Shown here: positions 51,401 to 59,512 of the stretch, piece after piece | Position numbering within the stretch: position 1 is the first letter of the stretch | How the letters are laid out: each line of letters starts with the position of its first letter | NCBI RefSeq assembly: GCF_038561935.1 | Contig: NZ_CP102770.1 | Coordinates: 7,564,001-7,628,000 of the forward strand | Length of the DNA stretch: 64,000 nt | DNA from: Myxococcus stipitatus | GTDB lineage: Bacteria > Myxococcota > Myxococcia > Myxococcales > Myxococcaceae | Direction of reading: 5' to 3' | Translations under genes and position numbers: made by a program | The notes under the pieces: model-generated | Seen by the model: the letters and a program-made list of their open reading frames with translations, nothing else | What the model was told of the DNA's origin: nothing | Databases searched by the model: none

Positions 51401-51519
51401 TGGAGGAGAAGATCCTCACGCTCCAGGACAAGAAGCGCGCGCTGTTCGAGTCCGCGCTCGGAGGCGCCTCGGGAGGCGCCGCCATCACCCGCGCGGACCT
51501 GATGCAGCTGCTCGACTGA
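48463..51519 (+). CDS. SWIM zinc-finger SNF2/DEAD-box helicase
   Basis: A 1018-aa protein with an N-terminal SWIM zinc finger (Cys68, Cys70, Cys77, His79: CDCRGKVDPCEH) and a C-terminal SNF2/Rad54-type motor. Motor motifs include DMGLGKT (Walker A, about 603), DEAQ in place of DEAH, ALSGTPIENRLEELWSL, and QAADRAHRIGQQRPV (motif VI). A Pro/Ala-rich linker (about 90-145) joins the two. Such enzymes remodel protein-DNA complexes or restart transcription; SWIM domains bind DNA or protein. GGAGG lies upstream of ATG 48463. No partner restriction or toxin gene lies beside it. Confidence 0.92.
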   Translation: MSATADLLEAIQEEARSETWSAGMGLARAGAVSVQSVGEEETVLRVRATGRPAPVTTTLYPEDEIWECDCRGKVDPCEHVVAAALFLHHASQKGALPRPAPPPRPTAAPRAPVSTAAAPRGPVNTAASAGARPGASAKPERMVYRFKRVEGGLQLERLVVRPDNTARLLARSLASLLTNPVEAARIQVEPCDRVADALLARPTRGPLPPERLEALLRALEPARTILFDGMLVSVSSELLLPRVTVEDRGEQTVLKVDRDPRATEVVSPGIALGGGVLFRLGEQTLTGSRLEKLPQERVFSPDQMGDLTGKVLPEMARRLPVDVKSKRLPAIDRDLKPRISLELDPLDAGLSVLPTLVYGSPPTVRIDNGRMVYLQGAVPVRNETAEQQLIHGLRDELNMVPGRRVTVQGKEAVQLADKLRMWRGGLTGDAARFVSPDVKLRPLLNVEAGATAAGVPSVGFSFDFQVEGAGDEAPRTVDAGAVMKAWEEGLGLVPLEGGGWAPLPTQWLKSHGHRVAELLAARGSDGRLANHAIPQLTELCEELEHPPPPGLERLAPLVQGFEKLPEPQLPSDLTAKLRPYQLQGVSWLTFLRQAGLGGVLADDMGLGKTLQTICMVGKGTLVVAPTSVLPNWHAEVRRFRPSLKVSVYHGPGRSLDETADVTLTTYALMRLDAEVLGAKQWDMVVLDEAQAIKNPDSQVARAAYGLEAQFRLALSGTPIENRLEELWSLMHFANRGLLGGRKDFEERWARPVSDNLKGAAERLRARIRPFVLRRLKREVAPELPPRTESVRHVTLSEHERAVYDAVYSATREEVVSQLEAGGSVLKALEALLRLRQAACHPALVPGQHAKSSSKVQALVEALSTAVEDGHKALVFSQWTSMLDLIEPALREADIGFIRLDGSTANRGAVAESFQDPKGPPVMLISLKAGATGLNLTAADHVFLVDPWWNPSVENQAADRAHRIGQQRPVMVYRLVSQGTVEEKILTLQDKKRALFESALGGASGGAAITRADLMQLLD

Positions 51520-51685
51520 GGCAGGCCTCCTCGAGCGCGCGCGGCCCACGCGCCCGGCCTCCCGCTGTGCCACGGAGCCCCGGACCTCACCGAGCCCCAC
51601 CCCGCCCGCCAGGTCCCGCCCCGCGAGGACAGGCCCACCGTGCCAGGTGGCCCCACATTCGGTAGGACACCGCGAGGAGCCCCTC

Positions 51686-54229
51686 ATGAGCCGTCCCCGC
51701 CGTCCCCCCAGCGCAGCGCCCGCCTCCGACCCGCGTACGGGTTACGTCCGCGTCCGAGGCGCCCGGGAGCACAACCTCAAGGACGTGGACGTCGACCTGC
51801 CACGGGATGCCCTGGTCGTCTTCACGGGGGTCTCCGGCTCCGGCAAGTCGTCGCTCGCCTTCGGCACGCTCTACGCCGAGGCCCAGCGCCGCTACTTCGA
51901 GTCCGTCGCCCCGTATGCCCGGCGGCTCATCGACCCCGCGGGCAATCCCGAGGTGGACTCCATCGAGGGACTCCCGCCCGCCGTGGCCCTGCAACAACAC
52001 CGAGGCGCGCCGACGACGCGCTCCTCGGTGGGCAGCGTGACGACGCTCTCGAACTCGCTGCGCCTGCTCTACTCGCGCGCGGGGACGTACCCCGCGAACC
52101 AGCCGCACCTGGACTCCGACGCCTTCTCCCCCAACACGCCCGCGGGCGCGTGCCCGAACTGCCACGGCCTGGGCCGCGTCTACGAAGTCACCGAGCGCTC
52201 CCTCGTCCCAGACGACTCGCTCACCATCCGGGAGCGGGCCATCGCGAGCTGGCCGCCCGCGTGGCACGGGCAGAACCTGCGCGACATCCTGGTGACGCTT
52301 GGCTACGACGTGGACCGGCCCTGGCGGGAGCTGCCCAGGAAGGACCGCGACTGGATTCTCTTCACGGAGGAGCAGCCGACCGTCCCCGTCTACGCGGGCC
52401 TGACGCCAGCTCAGACGCGCCAGGCACTCAAGCGCAAGGCCCCTCCCAGCTACATGGGCACGTTCACCAGCGCACGGCGCTACGTGCTCCAGGCCTTCGC
52501 CACGACGCAGAGCCCGCTCATCAAGAAGCGCGTCTCTCAATACCTGGAGAGCGGCGAGTGCCCCGTGTGCCACGGCAAGCGGCTGCGCCGGGAGTCCCTG
52601 TCCGTCACCTTCGCGGGCCTGGACTACGGCGAGCTGTCGCGACTCCCGCTCAAGCGCGTCGAAGCCCTGCTGCGCCCCTACGCCGAGGGCACAGCCGCCT
52701 CGCTGAAGAAGCTCTCGCGAGAGCACCCCGAGAAGGCGCTCGTGTCGGAGCGCATCGCCAAGGACCTGGTCGCGCGGCTCCAGGTCTTGATGGGGCTGGG
52801 ACTGGGCTATCTCTCGCTGGAGCGCTCCACGCCCACGCTCTCGCCGGGAGAGCTGCAGCGGCTGCGGCTGGCCACCCAGGTCCGCTCCAACCTGTTCGGC
52901 GTGGTGTACGTGCTGGATGAGCCCTCCGCGGGCCTGCACCCCGCCGACACCCAGTCGCTCCTCAAGGCGCTCGACTCGCTGAAGGACGGCGGCAACTCCC
53001 TCTTCGTCGTGGAGCACGAGGTGGACGTCATCCGTCACGCGGACTGGGTGGTGGACGTGGGCCCCGCCGCCGGGGAGAAGGGCGGCGAGGTGCTCTACAG
53101 CGGGCCGCTCGAAGGGCTCCGCGAGGTCGAATCCTCCCAGACGCGGCGCTACCTCTTCGGAGCCGAGCCCCCGCGTGCACGGCCTCCTCGCGCGCCTCGC
53201 GGCTGGATGCGCCTGCGGGGCATCCGCCGCAACAACCTGCACGGCCTGGATGTCGACTTCCCGCTGGGTGTCTTCACCGCTGTCACCGGCATCTCCGGCT
53301 CCGGCAAGTCCAGCCTCGTGAGCCAGGTCCTGGTGGAGCTGGTCTCCGCGCACCTGGGCCACGAGCCCGCCGAGGAGGAAGAGGAAGGAGAGCTGCTCGA
53401 GCGCAGTGAAGTGCGCACCACGGGCGGGAGGATCACCGAGGGCCTGGAGGACATCCACCGCCTGGTGCGCGTGGACCAGAAGCCCATCGGCCGCACGCCC
53501 CGCTCCAACCTCGCGACGTACACGGGCCTGTTCGACCACGTGCGCAAGCTCTTCGCCGCGACGCCCGCCGCCCGGGCGCGCAAGTACGACGCCGGGAGGT
53601 TCTCCTTCAACGTGGCGAAGGGCCGCTGCGAGACGTGTGAGGGCGAGGGCTTCGTCAGCGTGGAGCTGCTCTTCCTGCCCAGCGTCTACGCCCCCTGCCC
53701 CACCTGCCACGGCGCCCGCTACAACGAGAAGACGCTGGAGGTCCGCTACCAGGGGAAGAACATCGCGGAGGTGCTGGGCATGACGGTGGACACCGCGCAT
53801 GCGTTCTTCGCCGAGGAGCCCCACGCACGGCGCGCCCTGGGCGTGCTGCGCGAAGTGGGGCTCGGCTACCTGCGGCTGGGCCAGCCCGCGACGGAGCTCT
53901 CAGGCGGAGAGGCGCAGCGCATCAAGCTGGCGACGGAGCTGCAACGCCCCCAGCGCGGCCACACGCTCTACATCCTGGATGAGCCCACCACGGGCCTGCA
54001 TCCCTCGGACGTGGACAAGCTGATGGCCCAGCTCGACGGGCTCGTCGACGCGGGCAACACCGTCATCCTCGTGGAGCACGACATGCGCGTGGTCTCCGCG
54101 AGCGACTGGGTCATCGACATGGGGCCGGGCGCCGGAGACGAAGGAGGAAGCGTCGTCGCCACCGGCACACCCGCGGAGGTTGCTCGGGTTCCTCACAGCC
54201 GCACCGCGCCCTTCCTGGCGCGGGGCTGA
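51686..54229 (+). CDS. UvrA-like ABC ATPase lacking the UvrB-binding domain (UvrA2-type)
   Basis: An 847-aa protein with the double ABC layout of UvrA: Walker A GVSGSGKS (48-55), zinc modules with CPNC (about 156), CPVC, CETC and CPTC, a second Walker A near 535, LSPGE (first) and LSGGE (second, about 739) signatures, and LDEPSAGLHP / LDEPTTGLHP Walker B sites. It is about 90 aa shorter than UvrA. In UvrA the UvrB-binding domain precedes the first zinc module; here YSRAGTYP runs straight into the region before CPNC, so it is absent. Such UvrA2-type paralogues are linked to drug or DNA-lesion resistance and do not work with UvrB. ATG 51686 has GGAG upstream. Confidence 0.88.
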   Translation: MSRPRRPPSAAPASDPRTGYVRVRGAREHNLKDVDVDLPRDALVVFTGVSGSGKSSLAFGTLYAEAQRRYFESVAPYARRLIDPAGNPEVDSIEGLPPAVALQQHRGAPTTRSSVGSVTTLSNSLRLLYSRAGTYPANQPHLDSDAFSPNTPAGACPNCHGLGRVYEVTERSLVPDDSLTIRERAIASWPPAWHGQNLRDILVTLGYDVDRPWRELPRKDRDWILFTEEQPTVPVYAGLTPAQTRQALKRKAPPSYMGTFTSARRYVLQAFATTQSPLIKKRVSQYLESGECPVCHGKRLRRESLSVTFAGLDYGELSRLPLKRVEALLRPYAEGTAASLKKLSREHPEKALVSERIAKDLVARLQVLMGLGLGYLSLERSTPTLSPGELQRLRLATQVRSNLFGVVYVLDEPSAGLHPADTQSLLKALDSLKDGGNSLFVVEHEVDVIRHADWVVDVGPAAGEKGGEVLYSGPLEGLREVESSQTRRYLFGAEPPRARPPRAPRGWMRLRGIRRNNLHGLDVDFPLGVFTAVTGISGSGKSSLVSQVLVELVSAHLGHEPAEEEEEGELLERSEVRTTGGRITEGLEDIHRLVRVDQKPIGRTPRSNLATYTGLFDHVRKLFAATPAARARKYDAGRFSFNVAKGRCETCEGEGFVSVELLFLPSVYAPCPTCHGARYNEKTLEVRYQGKNIAEVLGMTVDTAHAFFAEEPHARRALGVLREVGLGYLRLGQPATELSGGEAQRIKLATELQRPQRGHTLYILDEPTTGLHPSDVDKLMAQLDGLVDAGNTVILVEHDMRVVSASDWVIDMGPGAGDEGGSVVATGTPAEVARVPHSRTAPFLARG

Positions 54230-54237
54230 AGCGGAGA

Positions 54238-55608
54238 CTAGCGCTGCGTCAGCAGCGTGACGGCCTCGTACCGGCTGCCCTCGAGCTGGAACGCGCCGGG
54301 GGCCTTCGAGTCCTTCTCCAGCTTGTCCTGCACGCTCTTGGGGAGCTGCGCGTACAGGTCCTGGCCCAGCAGCGTCTCCAGCTGGTCCACCGGCACACGC
54401 GAGGCCTCGAGCATCGGGACGATGGCGTCCTTCTTCGACGGGCCGTCCTTCACGTTCGGCACCATGTACGCGAACATCGACACGTTGCCGTTGGGCAGCT
54501 CCAGGAGCACCGTCTTGAAGTTGTGCGTGGGGACGCCAATCTTCCGGTCCTTCGCGCCCGTCGTCGTCACCGACTCCGGGGGCAGCGGCTTGCCGTTCTT
54601 GTCCAGGAAGAGGTTGCCCGTGATGATGTGGGCCTTGCCGCCCGTCTGCGCCACCAGGTCGCCGATGGCCCGCTCCAGCGTCCGCCACGCCTGCTGGTTG
54701 TGGTTGCCGTACTGGGGCGCGATGTTGGTCATCAGGTGGCTCTCGTTCATCGCCTCCTGATTGGGCGAGTCCTCCGCGGGCTTCATGTGCCCCCGGTCGA
54801 AGCCCGTGTTGTTGTAGTCGGAGTCCGTGACGCCCTTGGAGCCCAGCACCGGGTCGCGAACGAAGGTGCTCTTGTCGCGGTGCACGTCGGCCGGCGTCTC
54901 CTTGATGTCGGCCGCGGACAGCATGTGGCTCACGAAGGTGGGCAGGTTCTTTCCTTCATCGAGCATCAGCCGGGAGTACTGCTTCACCAGCTCCATGCCC
55001 TTGCCCTCGCCGCCCTTGGGCCGCAGCGGGTCCAGCTCCCCCGCCGCCTGCGCGACGCGGCTCTGGAAGACGGCCATCTGCTGGTCCGGCACCCAGCGCG
55101 CGCCATCCGCCTGGTTCGCCTTCGACTTCTGGATGTAGGCCGCCAGCTCGTCCTGGCTCACCTTGCCATCCTTGTTCCCCCCCAGCAGGTCGGCGCGCCT
55201 GGCCAGGTTGTCCTGCCACGCCAGGTCGAAGGCATCCACCTTCACCGGCGCGCCTCCCCCCTTGGACAGCTTCGTGTCGAGCGCGGCCCGGCCCTGCTGA
55301 AGCGCCGTCGACGACAGGTAGCGTCCATCCGTGGGCGCGGTCAGGTACTCCTGGATTTCAGCCGCGGACACCTTCCCGTTGCCGCCGCGCGTCTTCCCCC
55401 CCGCGGAGTCCGCCGCCTTCAGCAGCCCCGCCTCCCAGCTCTGGTCCGTCCAGCCGAACTTCGCCTGGAGGTCGGAGATGGAGACTTCTTTCGTCGCGGA
55501 GCGGTTCCAGCTCCCCCCCTTCGGCTTGAGACCATTGACGGGCGCGGCATCCGCGGAGGACCCGGTGGACGCGGTGCTGGCACGAGAAGTAGGTCGCAGC
55601 GTCGTCAT
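54238..55608 (-). CDS. DNA/RNA non-specific endonuclease with EF-hand-like repeats
   Basis: A 456-aa nuclease. The N-terminus (1-30) is Ser/Thr/Ala-rich with no signal peptide. Two EF-hand-like loops follow (about 65-85 and 138-155, GGNKDGKVSQDEL), then the beta-beta-alpha-Me nuclease domain (about 245-450) with the catalytic DRGHMKP (271-277, His274) and NESHLMTNIAPQYGNHNQQ. It cleaves DNA and RNA with a divalent metal, perhaps calcium-stimulated. It converges on the UvrA-like gene with only eight bases between. The next gene but one upstream, an M28 peptidase, has a similar leader, so both may share an unusual export route. Confidence 0.88.
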   Translation of the reverse strand: MTTLRPTSRASTASTGSSADAAPVNGLKPKGGSWNRSATKEVSISDLQAKFGWTDQSWEAGLLKAADSAGGKTRGGNGKVSAAEIQEYLTAPTDGRYLSSTALQQGRAALDTKLSKGGGAPVKVDAFDLAWQDNLARRADLLGGNKDGKVSQDELAAYIQKSKANQADGARWVPDQQMAVFQSRVAQAAGELDPLRPKGGEGKGMELVKQYSRLMLDEGKNLPTFVSHMLSAADIKETPADVHRDKSTFVRDPVLGSKGVTDSDYNNTGFDRGHMKPAEDSPNQEAMNESHLMTNIAPQYGNHNQQAWRTLERAIGDLVAQTGGKAHIITGNLFLDKNGKPLPPESVTTTGAKDRKIGVPTHNFKTVLLELPNGNVSMFAYMVPNVKDGPSKKDAIVPMLEASRVPVDQLETLLGQDLYAQLPKSVQDKLEKDSKAPGAFQLEGSRYEAVTLLTQR

Positions 55609-55719
55609 ACGAAGAGCACCCTTGAACCGCCCAGAGACGAACCCCTGGTACGACTATGGTCGGCCTGAACCCACGGCAAGTTGCGTCAAGGTGTCACTTT
55701 CTTGCCACGGAGTTGCGGA

Positions 55720-56280
55720 TCAGCCCTTCTTTCCAGGGGATGCACTCTCCGGCGGGGCGCCAGCCTTGGCCTGCTGAATCGTCTGGACGATGTGGGCCTC
55801 CGCCTGGAGCCGCTCGACGTGCTCCGCGGAGAGGCCCGCCCGCTCCGCCGCCACGGCCACGGTGATGAGGAAGGCCTCGCTGATGGGGCCAGGAGGAGGA
55901 GTCCCTCCCCGGGCCGGCGGCGTGAAGGCCTGGGCGGAGAGGATGCCGCCCGTGGAGGTGATGACCTTGACGGGCCGCGACGTGGTGGCCTCGGCGAGCG
56001 GGCCCTCCAGCCGGCTCACCACGTCCCACACCTCGGGGGAGACGCGCCGCAGCAGCCCTGGGAGGCGCTTTCCCGGGGCATCCACCAGCCGGGCGACCTT
56101 GCCGCCCCACACCGAGGAGGGCACGTCGTAGACGACGTCGACATCCATCGCCTCGGCCAGCTCCCCGTCTGGAAGGGCCGGCAGGGAGGGAAGGCCAGGG
56201 ATGCGCTCGCGCGCCGCGGCCGGAGACAGGTCGACGGAGAAGGCGAACCAGGGACGCGGTGAGGGAGTACCAGCGGGCAT
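55720..56280 (-). CDS. Gamma-glutamylcyclotransferase-fold-like protein, divergent
   Basis: A 186-aa protein. WFAFSVDLSPAAARERIPG lines up with the YFAYGSNLSP start of GGCT/AIG2-fold proteins. VWGGKVARLVDAPGKRLPG, followed by LLRRVSPEVWDVVSRLEG, matches the second half of that fold, keeping the Glu of the LEG/FEG site. The glutamyl-binding loop YGSNL is changed to FSVDL, so activity on gamma-glutamyl peptides is doubtful. The C-terminal helix (AERAGLSAEHVERLQ) also fits. Starts at ATG 56280 or TTG 56316; neither has a strong RBS. The fold call is by motif resemblance only. Confidence 0.55.
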   Translation of the reverse strand: MPAGTPSPRPWFAFSVDLSPAAARERIPGLPSLPALPDGELAEAMDVDVVYDVPSSVWGGKVARLVDAPGKRLPGLLRRVSPEVWDVVSRLEGPLAEATTSRPVKVITSTGGILSAQAFTPPARGGTPPPGPISEAFLITVAVAAERAGLSAEHVERLQAEAHIVQTIQQAKAGAPPESASPGKKG

Positions 56281-56337
56281 GACGACGAGTCTCGACGGGC
56301 TCGGGGCCTGGGACAAGTCCCCAGGCCCGTGTGGCCG

Positions 56338-57753
56338 CTACTCCTCGGTCTTCCGGTTGGCGGCCATGCCGATGACGTTGACCATCAGGTCCTTCACGCG
56401 GCGCGGCTTCTCGCCTCCGTTGTCGCGGAGGATGAGGTCGATGTCGTCGCCGGGCTCGTGGTACTCGGGGATGAGGTCGCCGCCGCCGTTCGGGTTGGAG
56501 AGGCCCTCGAAGAGGAAGAGGACGTCCTCGCCCTTGCGGCCGAACACCGCGCCGTCCTGCCGGTCCCGGTACTGGTTGATATCGCGGTTGATGCGGTCGA
56601 ACGGGTCCGCCAGCTTCGCGTTCGCCTGGTCCACGACGTCGCGGAAGTAGTTCGGCTGGCCCTTGCGGTTGGTGTCCACGACGGACAGGCGCTGGTCATC
56701 CCAGCGGCCCACCATGTCCACGTTGACGACGCCGGCAATCTGGTCCGTGCCCAGCCCGGGAATCGGGTTGTCGACGAAGTACTGCGAGCCCACCAGGCCC
56801 TTCTCCTCGCCGCCGGTCCAGATGAAGAGGACGGAGCGGTCCAGCTCGCCGCGCTTCTGTGCCTCCGCGAGCTCCGGGACGGCGGCCATCAACACCGCGC
56901 TGCCCGACGCGTTGTCATCCGCGCCGTTGTGGATGTTGCCGCGCCGGTCCGTGCCCACGTGGTCCATGTGGGCCATCACGACGATGACCTCGTCCTTGTG
57001 CGGCCCGGTGCCCGGCAGCAGCGCCATCGTGTTGACGCCCTTCCCGGACTCCGTCGCCAGCGAGCGCAGCTCCTCCACGCTCCGCAGCCCGCCGCCTCGC
57101 GCGGGCGACAGCGGCTGCCCCTCCGCCTTCATCGTGCTCTCGTACTTGCGGTTGAGCATCGCGAGCGTGTCGCGGGGCATTCCCTCCTTCAGGTAGAAGC
57201 CCTCCTCGAAGAGCTGGTGGCCGAACTGCTTGTGCGGGCCGTGCTCCTTCGCCTCGCCCTTCGCCGCCACGCCCGGCTTGCCCGCGAACGAGAAGACGTC
57301 GAAGCGCTGCTCGAAGGGGTTCGCCGCGTTCTCCTTGTTGGGCCCCACCAGGCCGTACTTCTGCACATGCGCCTGCACGTACTTGGACGCCGCGTCCAGC
57401 CCCTCCGAAGGTGTGTCCCGCCCCTTGAGCTCGTCCGAGGCGAGGTACGCCAGGTGCGTCATCGGGTCCGAGTCCTTCGCCGAGGTCTCCGGCTTCGGCT
57501 TCGGCTCGCACTTGGGCTCCACCGGGGTGGTGGGGGCGGGCAGTTGGGGCAGCGGCGCCGGGAGCTGGGGCAGCGGCGCGGGCAGCCCGGGGAGCGGCCG
57601 GGTGTTGCTCGGCTCGAAGCGGTCCTTGCTCCATCTCGGGTCCGGCGTCCGGGCCTTGCTCGCCGTTCCAGCGGGCTGGGAGGCCTTCTCGGCCGTGGCT
57701 CGCGACGACGCGGTGGGAAGGGGGCGGGGCGTGTCGCTGACTTTCGTGGCCAT
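56338..57753 (-). CDS. M28-family zinc aminopeptidase
   Basis: A 471-aa peptidase. Residues 1-50 are a low-complexity Ser/Thr/Ala leader without a signal peptide, followed by a repeat of LPAPLPQ (56-73) and a Pro/Lys linker. The M28 domain starts near 95; metal ligands are His262 and Asp264 in AHMDH, Asp279/Asp280 in NGADDNASG, Glu316/Glu317 in TGGEEKGLVG, and Asp in VNVDMVGR. It should remove N-terminal residues from peptides. The linker and leader imply an exported or surface-linked enzyme. It is separated from the GGCT-like gene by 57 bases on the same strand. Confidence 0.9.
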   Translation of the reverse strand: MATKVSDTPRPLPTASSRATAEKASQPAGTASKARTPDPRWSKDRFEPSNTRPLPGLPAPLPQLPAPLPQLPAPTTPVEPKCEPKPKPETSAKDSDPMTHLAYLASDELKGRDTPSEGLDAASKYVQAHVQKYGLVGPNKENAANPFEQRFDVFSFAGKPGVAAKGEAKEHGPHKQFGHQLFEEGFYLKEGMPRDTLAMLNRKYESTMKAEGQPLSPARGGGLRSVEELRSLATESGKGVNTMALLPGTGPHKDEVIVVMAHMDHVGTDRRGNIHNGADDNASGSAVLMAAVPELAEAQKRGELDRSVLFIWTGGEEKGLVGSQYFVDNPIPGLGTDQIAGVVNVDMVGRWDDQRLSVVDTNRKGQPNYFRDVVDQANAKLADPFDRINRDINQYRDRQDGAVFGRKGEDVLFLFEGLSNPNGGGDLIPEYHEPGDDIDLILRDNGGEKPRRVKDLMVNVIGMAANRKTEE

Positions 57754-57864
57754 GGTTGGGGGATCCCGAGGCAGAGCGTGAATGGCGCGCTTCGGATTAT
57801 CGGCCCCGGGACGCGCAGGGTTGCGCGTGGCTTCACATTTCCGTTGATTTCACAGCGGGTTGTA

Positions 57865-58833
57865 TCAGCGGCGGCGGGATGTCTCAGCGATGTCTCGATG
57901 TTTCACCCCGCGCCCGCGGGGGCCGGGGTGGTGGGCGCGCAGGGCCTCCACGAAGGCCTGGAGCGGGGGCTCCGACTCACCGGTGCGCGTGGCCACGGCC
58001 CAGTCCAGCCACAGCCCCTTCGGGCCGACCCGGACGGCGTGCAGCGCCCCGTCCTCCAGCTGGGGTGTCACGGCCCACCTGGGGAGCACGGTGATGCCCA
58101 GGTGGGCCCGCGCCATCTCGAGCGGCAGGCCCCCGGTCATGGGAATGAGCGTCACCTTGCGGGGAGAGACATTCCCCGCCTGCGCGAGCGCCCGGCCCAG
58201 GGGCGCCGTGGGACGAAGGGCCCCCGCGTCCGTCCAGATGTGCTCGTCGCCGAGGGCACGCACCTCCACGACCTTGCGCCGCGCGGTGGCCCAGGGGTGC
58301 TCGCGGCCCACCACCGCGACCAGCTCATCGCGAAACAGCGGCGCCATGCGGATGCGAGGCCCGGGACGGACCATGCCCGCCACGAGCGCGACGTCCAGCT
58401 TGCGCGCCAGCAGCCACTCCATGGGAGCGTCGCCGGCCTCCGGGACGATGGTGACCTCCAGGCCGGGCCAGCCGCGGGAGAAGTCGCGCAGGAGTTCGGG
58501 CAACCAGCGGTAGGACTGGAGACACACCGTCGCCACCCGGAGCGTGCCGCTCGCGCCACGCAGCAGCTCCCGCGCCTCGCCCTCCGCGCGGGTGAGCTCT
58601 CCCAGCACCGCGTGCGCCGCGTCCGTGAGCCGCCGTCCCGCGGAGGTGAGCGCCAGGCGCCGCCACTGCCGATGGAATAGCGGGCCGCCCAGCCGGTCCT
58701 CCAGCTCGCGGAGCTGCTGGCTGAGCGCGGACGGCGACAGGTGCAGCTTGCGCGCGGCGGCGTTGAGGCTCCCCACCTCCTCCAGCGCGGAGAGCAGCAG
58801 CAGGTGGCGAATCTCGACGAGTGGGTTCGGCAT
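57865..58833 (-). CDS. LysR-family transcriptional regulator
   Basis: A 322-aa LTTR. The winged HTH (about 5-65) reads LSALEEVGSLNAAARKLHLS then ALSQQLRELEDRLGGPLFHR, the family signature. The effector domain (90-300) has the two-lobed substrate-binding form. It is divergent from the SnoaL-like lipoprotein gene with a 115-base intergenic region that holds a 26-bp dyad, the normal target of a LysR protein, so it probably controls that gene and itself. The effector is unknown. ATG 58833 gives the normal family start. Confidence 0.9.
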   Translation of the reverse strand: MPNPLVEIRHLLLLSALEEVGSLNAAARKLHLSPSALSQQLRELEDRLGGPLFHRQWRRLALTSAGRRLTDAAHAVLGELTRAEGEARELLRGASGTLRVATVCLQSYRWLPELLRDFSRGWPGLEVTIVPEAGDAPMEWLLARKLDVALVAGMVRPGPRIRMAPLFRDELVAVVGREHPWATARRKVVEVRALGDEHIWTDAGALRPTAPLGRALAQAGNVSPRKVTLIPMTGGLPLEMARAHLGITVLPRWAVTPQLEDGALHAVRVGPKGLWLDWAVATRTGESEPPLQAFVEALRAHHPGPRGRGVKHRDIAETSRRR

Positions 58834-58857
58834 CGATTCACCCTAGCTTCACAACCC

Positions 58858-58883
58858 ATTCGGAACAACGCGTTCGACCGAAT
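58858..58883. promoter_or_regulatory. LysR operator-like dyad
   Basis: ATTCGG (58858-58863) and CCGAAT (58878-58883) flank AACGCGTT (58867-58874); all share the centre at 58870.5 and 10 of 13 base pairs match. It lies between divergent LysR and SnoaL-like genes. It is a typical LTTR binding site in size and position. Confidence 0.5.
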
Positions 58884-58948
58884 CGATGCCCGGCGGCATT
58901 CTCCTCCCAGTCGAGCCGCACACCCCTTTCGCCTCGAGGCCCCGCCCC

Positions 58949-59512
58949 ATGCGTCGTCACCCCATCGCGTCCGTCACCGCCCTGCTCCTGTCACTCGTCG
59001 GCTGCGCGGGAAGCCCCCTCAAGACGCTGCCCGCGAGCGCGCACCTGCCGGGAACCGCGAACGTCGAGGCGTACCCCGTCGAGCACCTCGCCGTGCGCTC
59101 GCTCATCGAGCGCTTCTCCGACGCGGCGAACCACGCGGACTGGAAGGCCACGGAGGAGATGTTCACCGAGGACGCGGTCTGGGAGGTCCAGGCGCCTCCG
59201 CCCATGGGCTGGACGTTCACGGGCCGCGAGGCCATCCACCAGGGCATGACGGCCAACCTCGGGCGCGTGGAGCTGCGCGTGCAGACCGTCTCTCCCACCG
59301 TCGTCCACGTCCAGGGGCCGGACCGTGCCACCGCGCGCTCCACCCTGGACGAAGTCCTGCGCTTCAAGGAGACGGGCAAGGACGTGAGGATTGTCGGCAC
59401 CTACTCCGACCAGCTCGTCAAACAGGCGGGGCAGTGGAAGTTCGCGCGGAGGACCTTCATCCCCCGCTTCGACGAGCCCGTCGCCACCGTCACCGGGAGC
59501 GCGAGGGATTGA
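58949..59512 (+). CDS. SnoaL/NTF2-like fold lipoprotein
   Basis: A 187-aa protein with a signal peptide and lipobox (LVGC, Cys near 20), then an NTF2-like domain (about 55-180): VRSLIERFSDAANHADWKA then TEEMFTEDAVWEV, GWTFTGREAIHQGM and a late GQWKFARRTFIPRF. Such domains form small cone-like pockets used as enzymes or ligand-binders. It is probably regulated by the divergent LysR protein. The stop overlaps the convergent methyltransferase by 23 bases. The substrate is unknown. Confidence 0.83.
   Translation: MRRHPIASVTALLLSLVGCAGSPLKTLPASAHLPGTANVEAYPVEHLAVRSLIERFSDAANHADWKATEEMFTEDAVWEVQAPPPMGWTFTGREAIHQGMTANLGRVELRVQTVSPTVVHVQGPDRATARSTLDEVLRFKETGKDVRIVGTYSDQLVKQAGQWKFARRTFIPRFDEPVATVTGSARD

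Noticed and set aside
57540..57600. Repeat array with CRISPR-like look in the M28 gene
   Set aside because: It is in frame and codes for the LPAPLPQ linker; units are short and lack spacers.
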